DNA of 64,000 nucleotides from Kalmusia sp. IMI 367209 (lineage: Eukaryota; Ascomycota; Dothideomycetes; Pleosporales; Didymosphaeriaceae): contig JAPEUQ010000003.1 of assembly GCA_027946365.1 (NCBI GenBank), positions 1,798,001 through 1,862,000 of the forward strand. Reading direction: 5' to 3'. The notes under the pieces are model-generated. The model searched no databases, was not told where the DNA came from, and saw only the letters and a list, made by a program, of their open reading frames with translations. Below, in pieces: positions 23,160 to 35,821 of this stretch; within the stretch, counting starts at the first letter, position 1, and each line of letters begins with the position of its first letter. Position numbers and translations under genes: made by a program.

Positions 23160-24544
23160 ATGGAATTTACTGTGCATGCTTTTCGCGTTCGGCCTTGCAT
23201 ATTGCCTCAGGCGCCAGTCATATCAGGCACACCGGGAGACGGGATACTGGATCATACTTGGACAAGAAGGACGCACAAAAAGTCGAGGTCTGGGTGCGAG
23301 AGCTGTAGGAATCGTCATAAGAAAGTAAGTCTTATCTGCATTCATTTAGACTGACGAGGCGGAACCAGAAGTAGCCAACACCCATCTCATGACTGCAGGT
23401 TTCACCAAGGCTAGCAACAGAGCAGAGGAACGGAAGCGAATTCAAATGTAATGGGCTGATTTTGAAATAGTGTGATGAGCGTAAGCCAATCTGCTCGCTC
23501 TGCGTGCAAAAGAAATCATCGTGTGTCTACCCTAGGGCTGGCCCATTGCAGCGGCCAAGAAGAATGATACGATATACGCACCCGAACATCCCACCCCCTC
23601 TATGGCCAGGCCCGCGCGCTCCGCCAGTGATTGTTAGCAACAACACATATACCAAGTATGATCTCTACCTGATAGACCACTTTATCAAGACCGCTTTCCG
23701 GCACTTCGAACTTCCCGGATCCGAGGGCGTATACTCAACGAAAGCCGCAGAACTCGCCAAAGAATACCCATTAGTCATGCACGCAATGCTCGCAGTGTCC
23801 GCTTGTCACTTACAACACCTCGGCATTGACGCGCAATGTTATCGAATACCCGAGGCGTATCACTGCCAGCTTGCCACTCGCGGCCTTCGCCAAGCGGTCG
23901 TTTCAATCAACGGCGTCAAGGAAGCAGACTCAGTGCTCACAGCCTCCATGCTGCTCAACACCCTTGTTTGCGTCACAAAAGATGACGTAGAAGGAGACAT
24001 TAAAAAAGATGAGACTGGCGGACTACGATGGGGCTGGCTTCGCTTCCAAATCGGAATTATTGAACTCTTCATCCGTACTAGGCCCTACCACAAAGATAGT
24101 ATATGGCAGCCTATGTTCATTTCCTCAAAGACAAGCGCTGTCATTGGCCAGCCGTGCAACGAGCTCGACCGGCAGCTCGCCGATCTTTGCGGCATAAATC
24201 AGGACAGCACGTGTGAAAATAGTCCATACTTTGACTTCTGGGAACAATTGGCACCCATCGTCGCACGTGCTCCAGGAGTGCAACATGTCCACTTCTACAT
24301 CCATGCCCTTGGCGCTATTGACCTTCGCTTCATAGAGTTGTTGGAGAAAGGGGATGCAAGGGCAATGATTTTATTCGCTCACTGGGCAGCAATGATGTCC
24401 TCGGTTGATATTTGGTGTACATCACCGCGGACGAAGCAAATCTGTTGGGACATTTGTGTCTTCCTACAGTCCCGGGTAGAGCATGTGTATCTTCCCCTCT
24501 TGGCGAGACCTGCGCAGGCTTGCCGGTACCCGCTTCGATTATGA
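23160..24544 (+). CDS. Zn2Cys6 transcription factor, Upc2/sterol-regulator type
   Basis: Two exons: 23160-23324 and 23471-24544, about 412 aa. The intron splits the zinc cluster, and joining restores C-x2-C-x6-C-x6-C-x2-C-x6-C (GCESCRNRHKK + CDERKPICSLC..SSCVYP). The rest resembles the C-terminal regulatory domain of fungal Upc2-like proteins: YDLYLIDHFIKTAFRHF, the LAVSACHLQHL helix, QCYRIPEAYHCQLATRGLRQA, and the late LFAHWAAMMSSVDIWCTSPR. Such proteins act in the nucleus on CGG-containing sites; the Upc2 branch often senses lipids, but its target here is unknown. It is transcribed away from the dead esterase, a possible former partner. Confidence 0.87.
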
Positions 24545-24994
24545 CCATGTTATAATAGCAACACTCATTTGCCATAGTATGAAGATATACTGGTAAACTT
24601 GACGAATTGATCTTATCTTTGCATATTTCAGTTACTACCACGCACTGATCATATCATCAGGATGTGCGCCACCATGCAAAATTTCCTCCATTGACAGGGT
24701 TCTACGGCAAAGCGAGATCCGCCAGCTGCCGTCCTTAAACATAAACAATGATTGCTATGATTCACACGATGACCTCTATATATATCTTATCTCATTAGCA
24801 TTGTGCAAGGTCAACGACTTCGTCAAAGCTGTCTAAAGCCGTCATCCTACAACATCATGCATCGTGTACACACCTCGTTAAAAGAGTATACTTCGTCCCA
24901 AATCTATATAAACGCTCTATCGTCCAATAAGACCTTGATATAACACTCTTCAACCTAAAGTCTCATAGCTGCTGCCAACGAAGATTTCAAAACG
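24545..24994. other. Intergenic, contains promoter of the Cys-rich gene
   Basis: 450 bp between two co-directional genes. Apart from the TATA element at 24905 nothing is recognised. Confidence 0.4.
24905..24912 (+). promoter_or_regulatory. TATA box for the Cys-rich protein gene
   Basis: TATATAAA lies 83 bp upstream of the ATG at 24995, a usual distance for a fungal core promoter. Confidence 0.5.
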
Positions 24995-25681
24995 ATGTGT
25001 ATAAAGTCAATCATCCGTGTTGTCATCTGTGGTATCAGCAGCGAGGCCACCAAATCACGCTCTCGAGGTTTCGAGGACGATAACGAACTTGCAACTCGTC
25101 CAGTCACTTACAGATCTCTCTCACAACACCCACATCTCCAAGAGTACTACCTGTCCCGGTATAAGCACGTGCAGAACCTGCAACAGAAGAACTGTGCATC
25201 TCACGGTGCATGGTACTGCTGTGGCTGCCGACACGAAAACATGGTTACACACCGTACGGGGTCATCTCCGTTCGGTGAAATGTGTTGCGCCAACTGCGAA
25301 CGCATTTTCTGTCGACGATGCTGTACGACGGATATCCTAGGTCAAGATGTGCCACATGATTCAGGTACTTCAAGCGCGGCCCGTGTTCCCAAGTTCGAAG
25401 GTCAGGATGTCCCTTATGGTCTCGTGTGTCCAGCATGCGGAATGAGCCATCGGGCCAAATTCTCCCAATGTCACGAACTGGCGGACGATCCTTTGACTCT
25501 ACAATTTAATGAAATTGACTGTCCATGTGGAGAAGTTTCAGAATCTCATTGGCATCAGTTCTCCATCGGCCTCCCATACGACTGGTACGGCGATCGCGCT
25601 GCTTGCTACTCGCGCGCGGTCGAACAGCGTCTTGAGATTGCGGCTCGTGTGAAGCCAGGTCGCTCAACTGTGCAGAAATGA
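24995..25681 (+). CDS. Cysteine-rich zinc-ribbon-like protein
   Basis: Single exon, 228 aa. After about 60 polar residues comes a Cys-rich core: WYCCGCRHEN, then FGEMCCANCERIFCRRCC, then LVCPACGMSH, and later DCPCGEVSESHWHQF. The spaced Cys pairs with His suggest two zinc ribbons, as in the probable double zinc-ribbon proteins of filamentous fungi; these are mostly uncharacterised and often expanded. There is no signal peptide or membrane segment. Function is unknown. The intact frame, a TATA box and consistent Cys spacing argue that it is real. Confidence 0.7.
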   Translation: MCIKSIIRVVICGISSEATKSRSRGFEDDNELATRPVTYRSLSQHPHLQEYYLSRYKHVQNLQQKNCASHGAWYCCGCRHENMVTHRTGSSPFGEMCCANCERIFCRRCCTTDILGQDVPHDSGTSSAARVPKFEGQDVPYGLVCPACGMSHRAKFSQCHELADDPLTLQFNEIDCPCGEVSESHWHQFSIGLPYDWYGDRAACYSRAVEQRLEIAARVKPGRSTVQK

Positions 25682-26482
25682 GGACTGTGGAAGGAGAAGT
25701 CGGCAGCATAGAACATTTGCCATCGAGATCCGTCCTGTCTCGTAAGAAGGATCTCGATGCTCTTCTATGCGCCCTAAAGGCTGCAGCACTGGTTAGTGAC
25801 ATAATTGTAAGTTCGGTTTTGGTATTGATCAAGCACCATATTGATCAAAAGTAAGAAAAAGAATCCAAGTATTCTGTGACTTTGTGTAGAAAAGGTATGA
25901 TCTGGATGCCGATATCGTGGGGTTATTTCCGAGAACTCATGTTAGTCTCTTAGAAACAAAGTACTGCTTGCTAATTTTTGTGACTGATGTCGTGGGAAAG
26001 AATTTGAATCAGTGTTTCCGGCAATGATATTGACTGTGCGAAAACACTGGCAAATGATCGGGGGTTTCACTTGCAACGTACAATGAGCAATGATTGTTTC
26101 ATTGATTGTAAACGCAAAGTCTCGAAGATAAAGTGATGAAGTGGATAAGCTCTTGACCGCTTGATTCGTAAATTCTGATTTCAAACCTGGTCGTTATTTG
26201 ACTTTGGTGGCCCCTTTTCGCAAAGGATCTTTTTTTGTACATATTTCTTCACCTGCACTTTCTAATCCATACTGACTTGTATCATGGTACATGTACATGT
26301 ATATATATTTTTGGATCTAAATCCCACTTACTCAAGTATATGAGCACGAGCAGTCCTACTGCTTATCTTCCCAGTTAAGTGTTGCTATGTTCCGACTTCT
26401 CAATCACAACCCTGATTAGAATGTCTGAGGCTTCAGTAAACGGTCTTGTTGCCCCTTTGACACCTTCATACAACTGGCATGA
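25682..26482. other. AT-rich intergenic region, nothing recognised
   Basis: 800 bp. It includes a short palindromic run (GTACATGTACATG near 26288) followed by an AT stretch. No gene is supported. Confidence 0.4.
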
Positions 26483-27088
26483 ACGCTGCTAGGGAGCGCC
26501 TTGGCTCCTGCGACTAGTACATTTCCTTCGGCTGGCGTCGCTTCTGCAGCCACTATATCCTTCGTTTCTACTGCCCCGATATGGACCCTGGACTGGGAAT
26601 ATGATGAAAAGCATCCCGGTGACCTGACGCGCTACCTCGACGGCATCTCTCAGCTTCTCACCCCGCCGACCAAGAAGCCGATCTTTGCACTACCTGACCA
26701 TCTGATCAACAGTGGTATCAGCCAGTATTTAGAGATCGATGCCCACAAGCCCAATATAATTGAGTCACCGCGAAAATATCCTTGTTATCACTTTCTTCAC
26801 ATGGACATAGACGCTAACAATTCTCTTCCCGACCATCAGAAGATGGCACGGTAGCTTCTATGCAAGTCTATTTCGAGCAATGTCTGCAATCTGCCCTCCA
26901 GCGAGAAATCTGGCCTCTCCAAAGTAACCGTGTCCACAGCCTTTGATGCTGGTATCAAGATCTTTTATGCCTGCAAGGAATTTCAACGTATCGATCTGAT
27001 TCCCGTCTCTTCGGCGGATGGTTGCGTATATTGGAGGTATGAGTTTTCGCTGTTAGATGAGAGAATATTCACAATTCGTGTAGGCTGA
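26483..27088 (+). pseudogene. Unrecognised reading frame interrupted by one TAG
   Basis: The frame is open from just after a TGA at 26480 to a TGA at 27086-27088 (about 200 codons), apart from one TAG at 26852-26854. Both halves have balanced protein-like composition: WTLDWEYDEKHPGDLTRYL before the stop and KVTVSTAFDAGIKIFYACKEF after it. No good start is found in frame. The TAG could derive from CAG (a C-to-T change in a CpA context). I do not recognise the family. It may be a gene fragment, or an intron may have been missed. Confidence 0.4.
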
Positions 27089-28081
27089 AAGCTTGCTAGG
27101 GAAAGGATCCTGCGGTTCTATACTTAGACGACGACGAGCGCAGTGTGATTGGAGGCGTAAATCGGCGAGAAGGCTTGTCATCCTAATGGAGCAGCTCGTT
27201 TGCTGGGAGCGAATTAGCACCTGACATGAGGCAAAGCAGTAGTCCGTCACTTCTATAGCTTACGGAGTATTAGTTCTTTGTGTGTGCCACTTGAATGGCA
27301 TCAATATGCTATTGCAGCATCGTTTCGGTAGGAACATTTTCGTACATTGATTCAGAGCTGCGACCTCGCTTGGTAGTTTATAGACCGCCAGATTCACGGA
27401 ACTTACCTAACAGACGTCACACCCTACCTAGCTCTCTTCCATCGCCTTCCCAAAGCTCTGGTTCCATCTGCCCCCAGTCACATGCGTTTTAGCGTGTCTT
27501 GGCGCCAGGCAGCCTCCGATTGTTTATAAAGCCCTTTGGCCTCGACTCCTCCTCTTCTCTCCTTACTCGCAATGGGCGGCCTGCGCTCTATGCCAATCCG
27601 GGAGCTAAAGATCATGAATCCTGGCTCCGATGCTCCACACTGCACAATGTGGAGCTTCGAGGGGTATGCCTGACTCGTTGGGCATGCTTGAATAACTCCG
27701 GAACAATTTTTGCTTTCTAACCATCTCTATGAGATATCGCTACCAATTTTTTCATTGAGTGCATTGACGTTGTCGATGGCTTGAAGAAGAAGGATCTTGT
27801 GCGAAAGGCTTCGCGTCCCTACTCGTGGTGTTGAGCACGGCGTTGAGCGCGGCGAGGTGAAGCTGTCGGACACGTCGGTCAAATGTAAACAATGAACTTT
27901 TCATTCACACAAAGTCCCCCATTATTGGTGATTTTTGCGCTGAAGTGTCAGCCAATGCTCTAGTATTGTTATTTTTCTACTCTGTCTTTCAAAATACGTA
28001 TTCCTCTTCAGTGATACCCACCCGCGGGCAGCTGACGCACACCTCGAGCCCGCGAAGTAATGCATACAGGCGCAGAGCGAG
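27089..28081. other. Intergenic region with a short hairpin
   Basis: About 1 kb without a supported gene. It contains an 8-bp perfect inverted repeat at 27632-27655. Confidence 0.4.
27632..27655. repeat. Inverted repeat, 8-bp stem
   Basis: GCTCCACA and TGTGGAGC are separated by 8 nt. It is a perfect stem of unknown role and may be a chance palindrome. Confidence 0.5.
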
Positions 28082-28495
28082 ATGGGAAACTTGACTCTCG
28101 CGCTCATGTCAGCCTTAATTGCTCAAAACAAGGGTAATGAAGTGTTTCCAAGTGATGCCTTTCACAACTTGTGTACTGACTTCAAACTTGGTAGCCTATC
28201 CTCACATTTCCGCATCGTCCACATGCCGCCTGCGAACCCCGGTTCGAAGCTTCTCCCTATTCATCTATGGCTTATGGGTGGCCCGATACATCCGTTGTAC
28301 CAGTCCGCCTTCCCCGCTTCGAAGATACGCTTCCGGAAAAGAGAGACATTCAGCTCGGCAGAGGCCATGAGGGTCATAGTCTGTGGTAAGGACAACACTG
28401 TAGCAGAAGCAGAGAAAGAGTGTATAGCTGAGTTGGCAGCAAAGAGAGCGCAGGATGAAGGATTTTCGGTGGCGTCCTACGATCGAACACATTAG
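28082..28495 (+). CDS. Hypothetical protein, 137 aa
   Basis: ATG-initiated frame without recognised domains. It opens hydrophobic (MGNLTLALMSALIAQ) and becomes polar, with an Ala/Glu/Lys-rich helical stretch (AEAEKECIAELAAKRAQDEG) near the end. It lies alone in gene-poor DNA and could be a spurious ORF or part of a decayed gene. Confidence 0.3.
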   Translation: MGNLTLALMSALIAQNKGNEVFPSDAFHNLCTDFKLGSLSSHFRIVHMPPANPGSKLLPIHLWLMGGPIHPLYQSAFPASKIRFRKRETFSSAEAMRVIVCGKDNTVAEAEKECIAELAAKRAQDEGFSVASYDRTH

Positions 28496-30875
28496 CAAGC
28501 ATTGTTGGATACCTCATTCGAGACTCCGTGGGTAATTGAAAGGTACAACAGAGTCATTGGATATCTAGATAATCTCTAGCCTATTAAGACTGTTGATGAT
28601 GTTTTTCTCATGCCCAAGGCCGTGACCTCGATACCCGTCTCCAAGCGCTGCTGTCTCGCCGCCATGACGTGGCTATTTGAGTCATTCTGCTTCCGAGTCG
28701 CGGCATCATTAGACAGCGAGCGCTTGTCAGCCCTCCTAGTGTGCGATTGAAAAAGCCTCTTGTAGCCCTGGATACGCGATCTTGCTTCCTTAGTAGCATC
28801 CAGATCAATACGCCAGTAGCAATCCTCGGTGGCGTATTGAGGTTCTTAAGAGAGACATAATGTCTAGCGCTCTGCGTGTCTCTTCTATGCCCCGCTTGAG
28901 GGGTCAATGTTGTCAGGAGGCAAACAGCGGCAAAGGTAAGGAGTAGGTAAAGAGCTTACTGGAATTCGGAAGCCAGAACAGTATCGGTACCTACGTCTTG
29001 CTACGATACGAGACCGGAATGCTAATTTCTAAGAACCCAACGCTCACGCTACTCAAGCAAGCGTAGCAACACAGCGAGTGCTACAGACAGGCTACTGCTT
29101 GAAGTACGTAGTTATCACATAGGTGGTTAAAGTGGAGAGAAAGACGCGATCTATAACCTTTGGAGGGTCTCGCTCATTATTGATGGAATATCATTGCAAA
29201 GAGCAACAAGACTCATACTGGAACCATCATAGTCAACACCTAGTGTTTACGTACCCAGCCATATTACCTACAGGGTCATTAATCCGCTGATACTTCCTTC
29301 CAGCCATACCAAGGCTAGCAGACACAGCTGACCAGATTGAAGCGCAAGTATTTAATAAGGCAAGGCGGCAAGTGCATCAGCGCTATATTTAACATCCAGT
29401 TCATCGCGGTAGCAGCAGAAGTTATAAACTCAACAATAAGCCGTGGAAAGTAGCGACAGTCTCAGAATTTCATGTTACTTCAAGTCGAGCTTCTACCAGA
29501 ATATAGACCTCTTGTACACGTTCGATGTGTTTTGTTTGTCCTGCTCTACAGATAAGTCTCGTAAATCCCACCCGAAGAATAAGAGATTGAGAACAAAGGA
29601 TATTAGTAATTGCAACACAATAATAGAGACTTCCATCTTCTGGAGCCAGTCCAGAGAATCTGTTCTTTACTCTTACGCCCTGCGGGACCTCACCCTCGTT
29701 CTAAATCATCCCAGATCTACTAAGTAACCATAAGTACATACCGTACCTTTGATACATGCTCCAGAAACGTCATGTTCTCGCTTATGGTCACTCACCGAGA
29801 CTCTATGTTTAGAGCTGTTCCCGATCAACCACCTTCCACGCAGTCGCGCTAGCGCACTCACGTGATGCCAGACCGGCGGTGGACTGTGCGCCTTCCCCTC
29901 GTGTATATATAGCTATCAATCTCTGCCTCTAACACTTTCTTTCCTCCAATCCCCAAATTCCAGTCCCTCCCCCTTCCCCAAGCTGTATTGAGCCGGTCAG
30001 GTTCTTTGAAGACCGTCCCGGTCGGGTTCCTCCAAGAAGGTAAAGTATGTATTCACGTCAGAGTCCAGTAGAAGGTTTAGTATATAATTTTTGGAACTGT
30101 TCACAGGCTCCCGCTTCGGCGAGGATCTAGTAACTCATACTCTTATACCTTTCTCGAAGGAAATTTTTGGAACTGGCCACAATGAAGTTCTACTTCGGTG
30201 ACTGCGCGCCGTTGTGGATACCGAGTGGCCAACATCTTTTTCATTGAGCTCTCTGGCTTTGCTGGTGGCTTGAGGAAGGAGTCATGATTGCTCGTTTCGC
30301 TTTGTGATATGAGGCTGATACAATATGTGAGACGTCTATCGCAGTGCACAGATGGAGTGTGAAAGGTGGCTTGCTCTTGGAGTGATCACGGAGAGTCTCT
30401 ATAAGCACTGTAAGTAGATAGTGGCAGTATGCTCTTGAGATAGAGCTGCTACTATCTGAGTTACGGCGCGCTTTGGGTGCTGTGTTGTCGCATGGCAGGA
30501 TTGCCTCTACGCCAGCTCTGGGTGTCAACAGAAGCTACACCGAAGTCGAAGCAACAGCAGGCTAGCCTCAAGAGCGAAGCAATCATCACCTGCGGCATCA
30601 TCTATACAGAGCACATCACGCGGTCAGCGTGCGGCTGTGGTAGCTTTCGCCGTACCTGCACGCCCACCGTGCCCGCACCTCGTCAACTTCGCGCTTTTGG
30701 ACGCGTTATTTCAGTTTAAACTCAACTTCACTTCACTTTGTCGCTAGAGCGGCGTCTGATCTACGCGTGGTTTACATCAGCTCCCGCCCTCCACTTGACA
30801 ACAGCTTTAAAGCGAACTCCACACACCGCACCACTTCCACACTCAACTGGTTTCCAAGAACATTTCTTATTCACA
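28496..30875. other. Gene-poor intergenic region
   Basis: 2.4 kb. Frames are short and broken. Some stretches (29.2-29.7 kb) have stop-interrupted protein-like composition, perhaps old transposon or gene debris, but no motif could be named. From about 30720 a C/T-rich leader precedes the next gene. Confidence 0.4.
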
Positions 30876-31568
30876 ATGGCGATCTTCGAAGACGCCCCAA
30901 CGCCCGATTATAGGGCAATCGTAAACTCAAGTCTTGTAGAACTCCTCTTTGCGATCTACCTAGATCCTGAGACCGCCGACGCCGTTGAGCACATCGACTT
31001 CACGCCCCACTCCGATGCGAACCCCATCAGCTTCCTGGCCGACGAGCAGCTACGATACGATCCCAGCGTGCAGCACCATCGACCTCGCTACAATGACGCC
31101 ATCGACCACGAAGTCCTGGACGGGCTCAGGGCCAACGGCTTCGAGAACTTGTTGATCGATCTCTTGCAATTGTACCTCTCCTTCGACAACATTCCGAAGC
31201 CCGAGCTCTTCATGCTTCACATCAAAGCAATCCAGCCGTGCAAGAACGTTGCCTTGTTGACTGTGCCTCGCGAATGGTACTGTAACATGGAATCAGAACT
31301 CCCACAAGAGCTGTTGAAGAGGTTTCCAAAGCTGCATTGCAAGATTATTCACGTCAGCGAGGATAGAAGTAGGTTGATCATTGGAGATCTCGCAGGTGTA
31401 GTCAAAGCAAAGGATGCCAGAAGCAGCTCTGCAGAGGTACTTGCTCACTTTGTTCTCCTGCCCGCTTCACGAGCTGACAACCAAACAGAGGTAGTTTCGG
31501 TAGACGATGGATCCAGCGTCACAAGATTCTCTTTGAGTGATGATGAAGGTGGGGTTAAGTCAATGTAA
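30876..31568 (+). CDS. Hypothetical acidic protein, 230 aa
   Basis: Start chosen at the ATG at 30876 (TCACAATGGC), after a pyrimidine-rich leader; the frame is open further upstream, but that part is compositionally different. The product starts MAIFEDAPTPDYRAIVNSS, has an acidic N-terminal half with LLFAIYLDPETADAVEHIDF, a central helical part (NLLIDLLQLYLSFDNIPKPELF) and an acidic Ser-rich end (SLSDDEGG). There are no catalytic motifs, signal peptide or membrane segment. I do not recognise the family; the overall look resembles small lineage-specific fungal proteins. Confidence 0.55.
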   Translation: MAIFEDAPTPDYRAIVNSSLVELLFAIYLDPETADAVEHIDFTPHSDANPISFLADEQLRYDPSVQHHRPRYNDAIDHEVLDGLRANGFENLLIDLLQLYLSFDNIPKPELFMLHIKAIQPCKNVALLTVPREWYCNMESELPQELLKRFPKLHCKIIHVSEDRSRLIIGDLAGVVKAKDARSSSAEVLAHFVLLPASRADNQTEVVSVDDGSSVTRFSLSDDEGGVKSM

Positions 31569-31672
31569 GATGGCAATTAGAAGGAAGATGACCTCAATGG
31601 GACTACACAGGGGTATGAATATAGGCTGGTAGGACGAAAGAAGGAAAATGTAATCTAGTGGTGCGCAAAGAG

Positions 31673-32454
31673 ATGGAAGATGACTTGTCAACGGTATATA
31701 GCACTGAAGACGAAATAACCTCCGCAGCTTTAGGTTCGGGTACCCACTGCCATTCCAAGCTCAAACGCAAAGCTTCTGACACTGGCAATAACCAACAATC
31801 TCTTGCAGGCGCTCACCGCTCAAGCGTGACTACAAGAATATCATCGACACTGATGATAATACCAGTGCCTCCTTAAAGTCCCTTACAATAGATACTCGTA
31901 GCAAGTCAATCTCCGTGCGCGTCAAGGATGGAACGGACAACAGACCCAAATCAAAGCAGAAGGCGCCGAAGATGGTACCGCTCGAAAAACTGAGGCACCG
32001 GTCAAGCGCGATCCATAACATCCTAACAAGAAGGATATGTCATGAAGCAGAGCTAGGATTTATACATTGCTGCGCCTATCACGCGTCGTCATGTTCGTTC
32101 GCGAAAAGAACACCACCCACTGGCGTCAACGCCAGCAAAGCTGCGGTAAGCAGGGACTCGGGAAGAAGACAATTCCGAGGAGTCAAGTCTGGTCAGTTGG
32201 GCAAGGCACAAGCGGATAGCGCAGCTGAAGAGGACGAAGACATCGAAACAGGTCTATTCAGGCGTAGATGCGAACGAGGCGTTACCAAGTTGAACATATT
32301 ACAAGCCAGCAAGAGAACGAGAAGCCAATACCAAAGCGAAACTCCAGCCAGATTTGATCCCGGACGCCTTCGCCTGATCAAGAACTACAATGATCTACAG
32401 AACAGCGAAGAGGATGATCTGGCATCAGAAGATAGCGGTAATGAGAAAATTTAG
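31673..32454 (+). pseudogene. Frameshifted unrecognised gene, basic/acidic
   Basis: Frame 2 runs from the ATG at 31673 to a TAA at 31876 with Lys/Ser-rich text (SKLKRKASDTGNNQQ). Frame 1 is open from 31792 to a TAG at 32454 and continues in the same style (LKRDYKNIIDTDDNTSASLKS, AAEEDEDIETGLFRRRCERG, SEEDDLASEDSGNEKI). The overlap at 31792-31876, with charged nuclear-protein-like composition on both sides, suggests one gene with a frameshift. An unrecognised intron (TTGCAG at 31803-31808 could be an acceptor) is the alternative. Family unknown. Confidence 0.35.
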
Positions 32455-34059
32455 CCAGAAGACGGCGCAGAGAAGTCAAGTCCTGTACGTGGTCCTGGTT
32501 TTCTCCGCGAAAGATGCTAAGAATACAAGGACACGCAGAGCGACAAGCAGCAACCGGCCGCTGTGCTGCAAAGCTCGCTGGCCGTATGTCACAGCGTAAA
32601 ATACCAGACGCCGCCTATGAAACGAACCACATCAGCCTAGCTACTTCTTCTCTGAGTCGCCTGCTAACCGCAACCTAGAAACCAGCTTTGCCGTATGCCG
32701 CGATCTCCTTCACCTTGTCTACTCACGCTCATTCTTTCGTTGCCCTCCGCCAATACCTTCCGCCGAAACCTTTCGCCGAACGCGATCGCGCGAGAATTTG
32801 ACGCCGCTCGTCTCCACTGCATTCTATAAAATGAACGCTGCGCAGGTAATGGCCAAAAGACATCCTCTACCCCTCCACTATGCCTCGGCACTAGACGGCC
32901 GTCATCCATGAACTCCCGCTGAACCGCACCTTGACTGTCTCATAGGCCGACCTTGCTGTAGTCAGACGTCTCCCTATACGTCTCCTTATAGATCTATCTC
33001 GTCTGCGCTGCCTCAGCCCTCTGACCCCGTTCGAGCTTCCTCCGATAAGACCGACTTGGGGCCATGTACATGACCACACAAACACTGGCATTGGCATGCA
33101 CGTAGATCTCGATATACAAGATGAATAGGAGCGCATTAAGGCAGATGGAGTGATGAGACACACTTGAAGATGGACACAGATTGTGGCCTGCTACCCGTCG
33201 CAATGACGCCGACCGGATCTGCAAGCGCACTGATCACCCGAGCGTACGCACAAATTTCACGCAGTGCAACCAATCACGGTGGGCAACTGAACACGTTAGA
33301 TGCCCGAGCAGAATTCATAGACTGCCCCTGTGATTCGCTCTATGTTCATTGTGTGACCCTTTCCCTAAGATCTCAGCGCGTGCAGCGTACTCGAATAGCT
33401 AATGTGGAGGTAAGCACTTGGGTATCGAGATTGTGGTTTTGGAGTTCTGAATACGACAACGGAAGACTTGAAGATACGGATAGGATCAGCTCGACAGAAG
33501 GCTTCAATACTGGAAAAACGGTTGATAACGATGTCATCGAGCAATAAGCGTATACATCAATGACAACATACAGGCAAAGCAGGGTCTTACATCCTTGAGA
33601 CAGCAGACTTGATACGCTTTTGCACGGTTTCAGCTTGAATGATGCCGTCCCGCCTTTTGTTCGCTCCACGTAACCCTGCTCGACCAGAAGATATCATACT
33701 CTCGCCATGATCGCAGAGGAAATAACACGAAGACAAGCGCTGATGCATAACATCAAGGAAGAGAAGCTAAAGAAGTATAACACCTATAGAAAGAGTCACA
33801 TAGGGTAAGGAAGGGGTGTCCACGTCAAGAAAGGGGCATGCAGAACACGCAAGGGCAAGGGATGCAGGAGGATCTCGGGAAAAGATCATTTCATGAGATT
33901 AAGCGGCAAACATATATAGGTGTCATGAAGCAGAAGAATGTTCTCTCGTGATCTAAACAGCGATAAATGGTAGGCAAAAGGTTCATCTCCTAGAATTCGT
34001 GTCTTTTCTGTTGATAAGAATCTGAAACAACTTTCAGGATGTGCTATAGACCCTTCTCA
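32455..34059. other. Intergenic, no supported gene
   Basis: 1.6 kb of short overlapping frames with no family motif. The end near 34059 is the 3' flank of the xylanase. Confidence 0.4.
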
Positions 34060-35551
<1,492 letters not shown>

Positions 35552-35614
35552 GCTGCCGAGAAGCTCCAGATGAAAGAAGAACCACAAAAAGTAATGATTG
35601 TACGAGCTGAACTC

Positions 35615-35620
35615 TTTATA
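35615..35620 (-). promoter_or_regulatory. TATA box of the xylanase gene
   Basis: TATAAA on the minus strand lies about 65 bp upstream of the xylanase ATG (35551). Confidence 0.55.
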
Positions 35621-35797
35621 GCATTCTCTCTATGTTCATAATAGATTTCCCACCGGGCAGCACGACGCCACCACATCCAACTCAACCTATCCTCGTGATC
35701 CCCAGCTCTTGCACGTCCAGACAGCGGCACGCATGCCGAGAAGGGGTAGAGCGCATCTGGAAGTATCGTAGTGCGCGGCCTAGGACCCGGTTTTACA

Positions 35798-35803
35798 GCG
35801 GGG
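35798..35803 (+). promoter_or_regulatory. Candidate CreA carbon-repressor site
   Basis: GCGGGG matches the CreA consensus SYGGRG and lies about 250 bp upstream of the xylanase start, 13 bp from an XlnR-type site. Short consensus, so chance matches are common. Confidence 0.3.
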
Positions 35804-35815
35804 AATTGTATTTGC

Positions 35816-35821
35816 GGCTAG
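35816..35821 (+). promoter_or_regulatory. Candidate XlnR/Xyr1 activator site
   Basis: GGCTAG fits the XlnR consensus GGCTAR and lies about 265 bp upstream of the xylanase ATG. Next to the CreA-like site this resembles the usual induction/repression layout of xylanase promoters. Confidence 0.35.

Noticed and set aside
27632..27655. Hairpin as a terminator or small-RNA gene
   Set aside because: A single 8-bp stem without flanking pairing or a neighbouring gene is not enough evidence.
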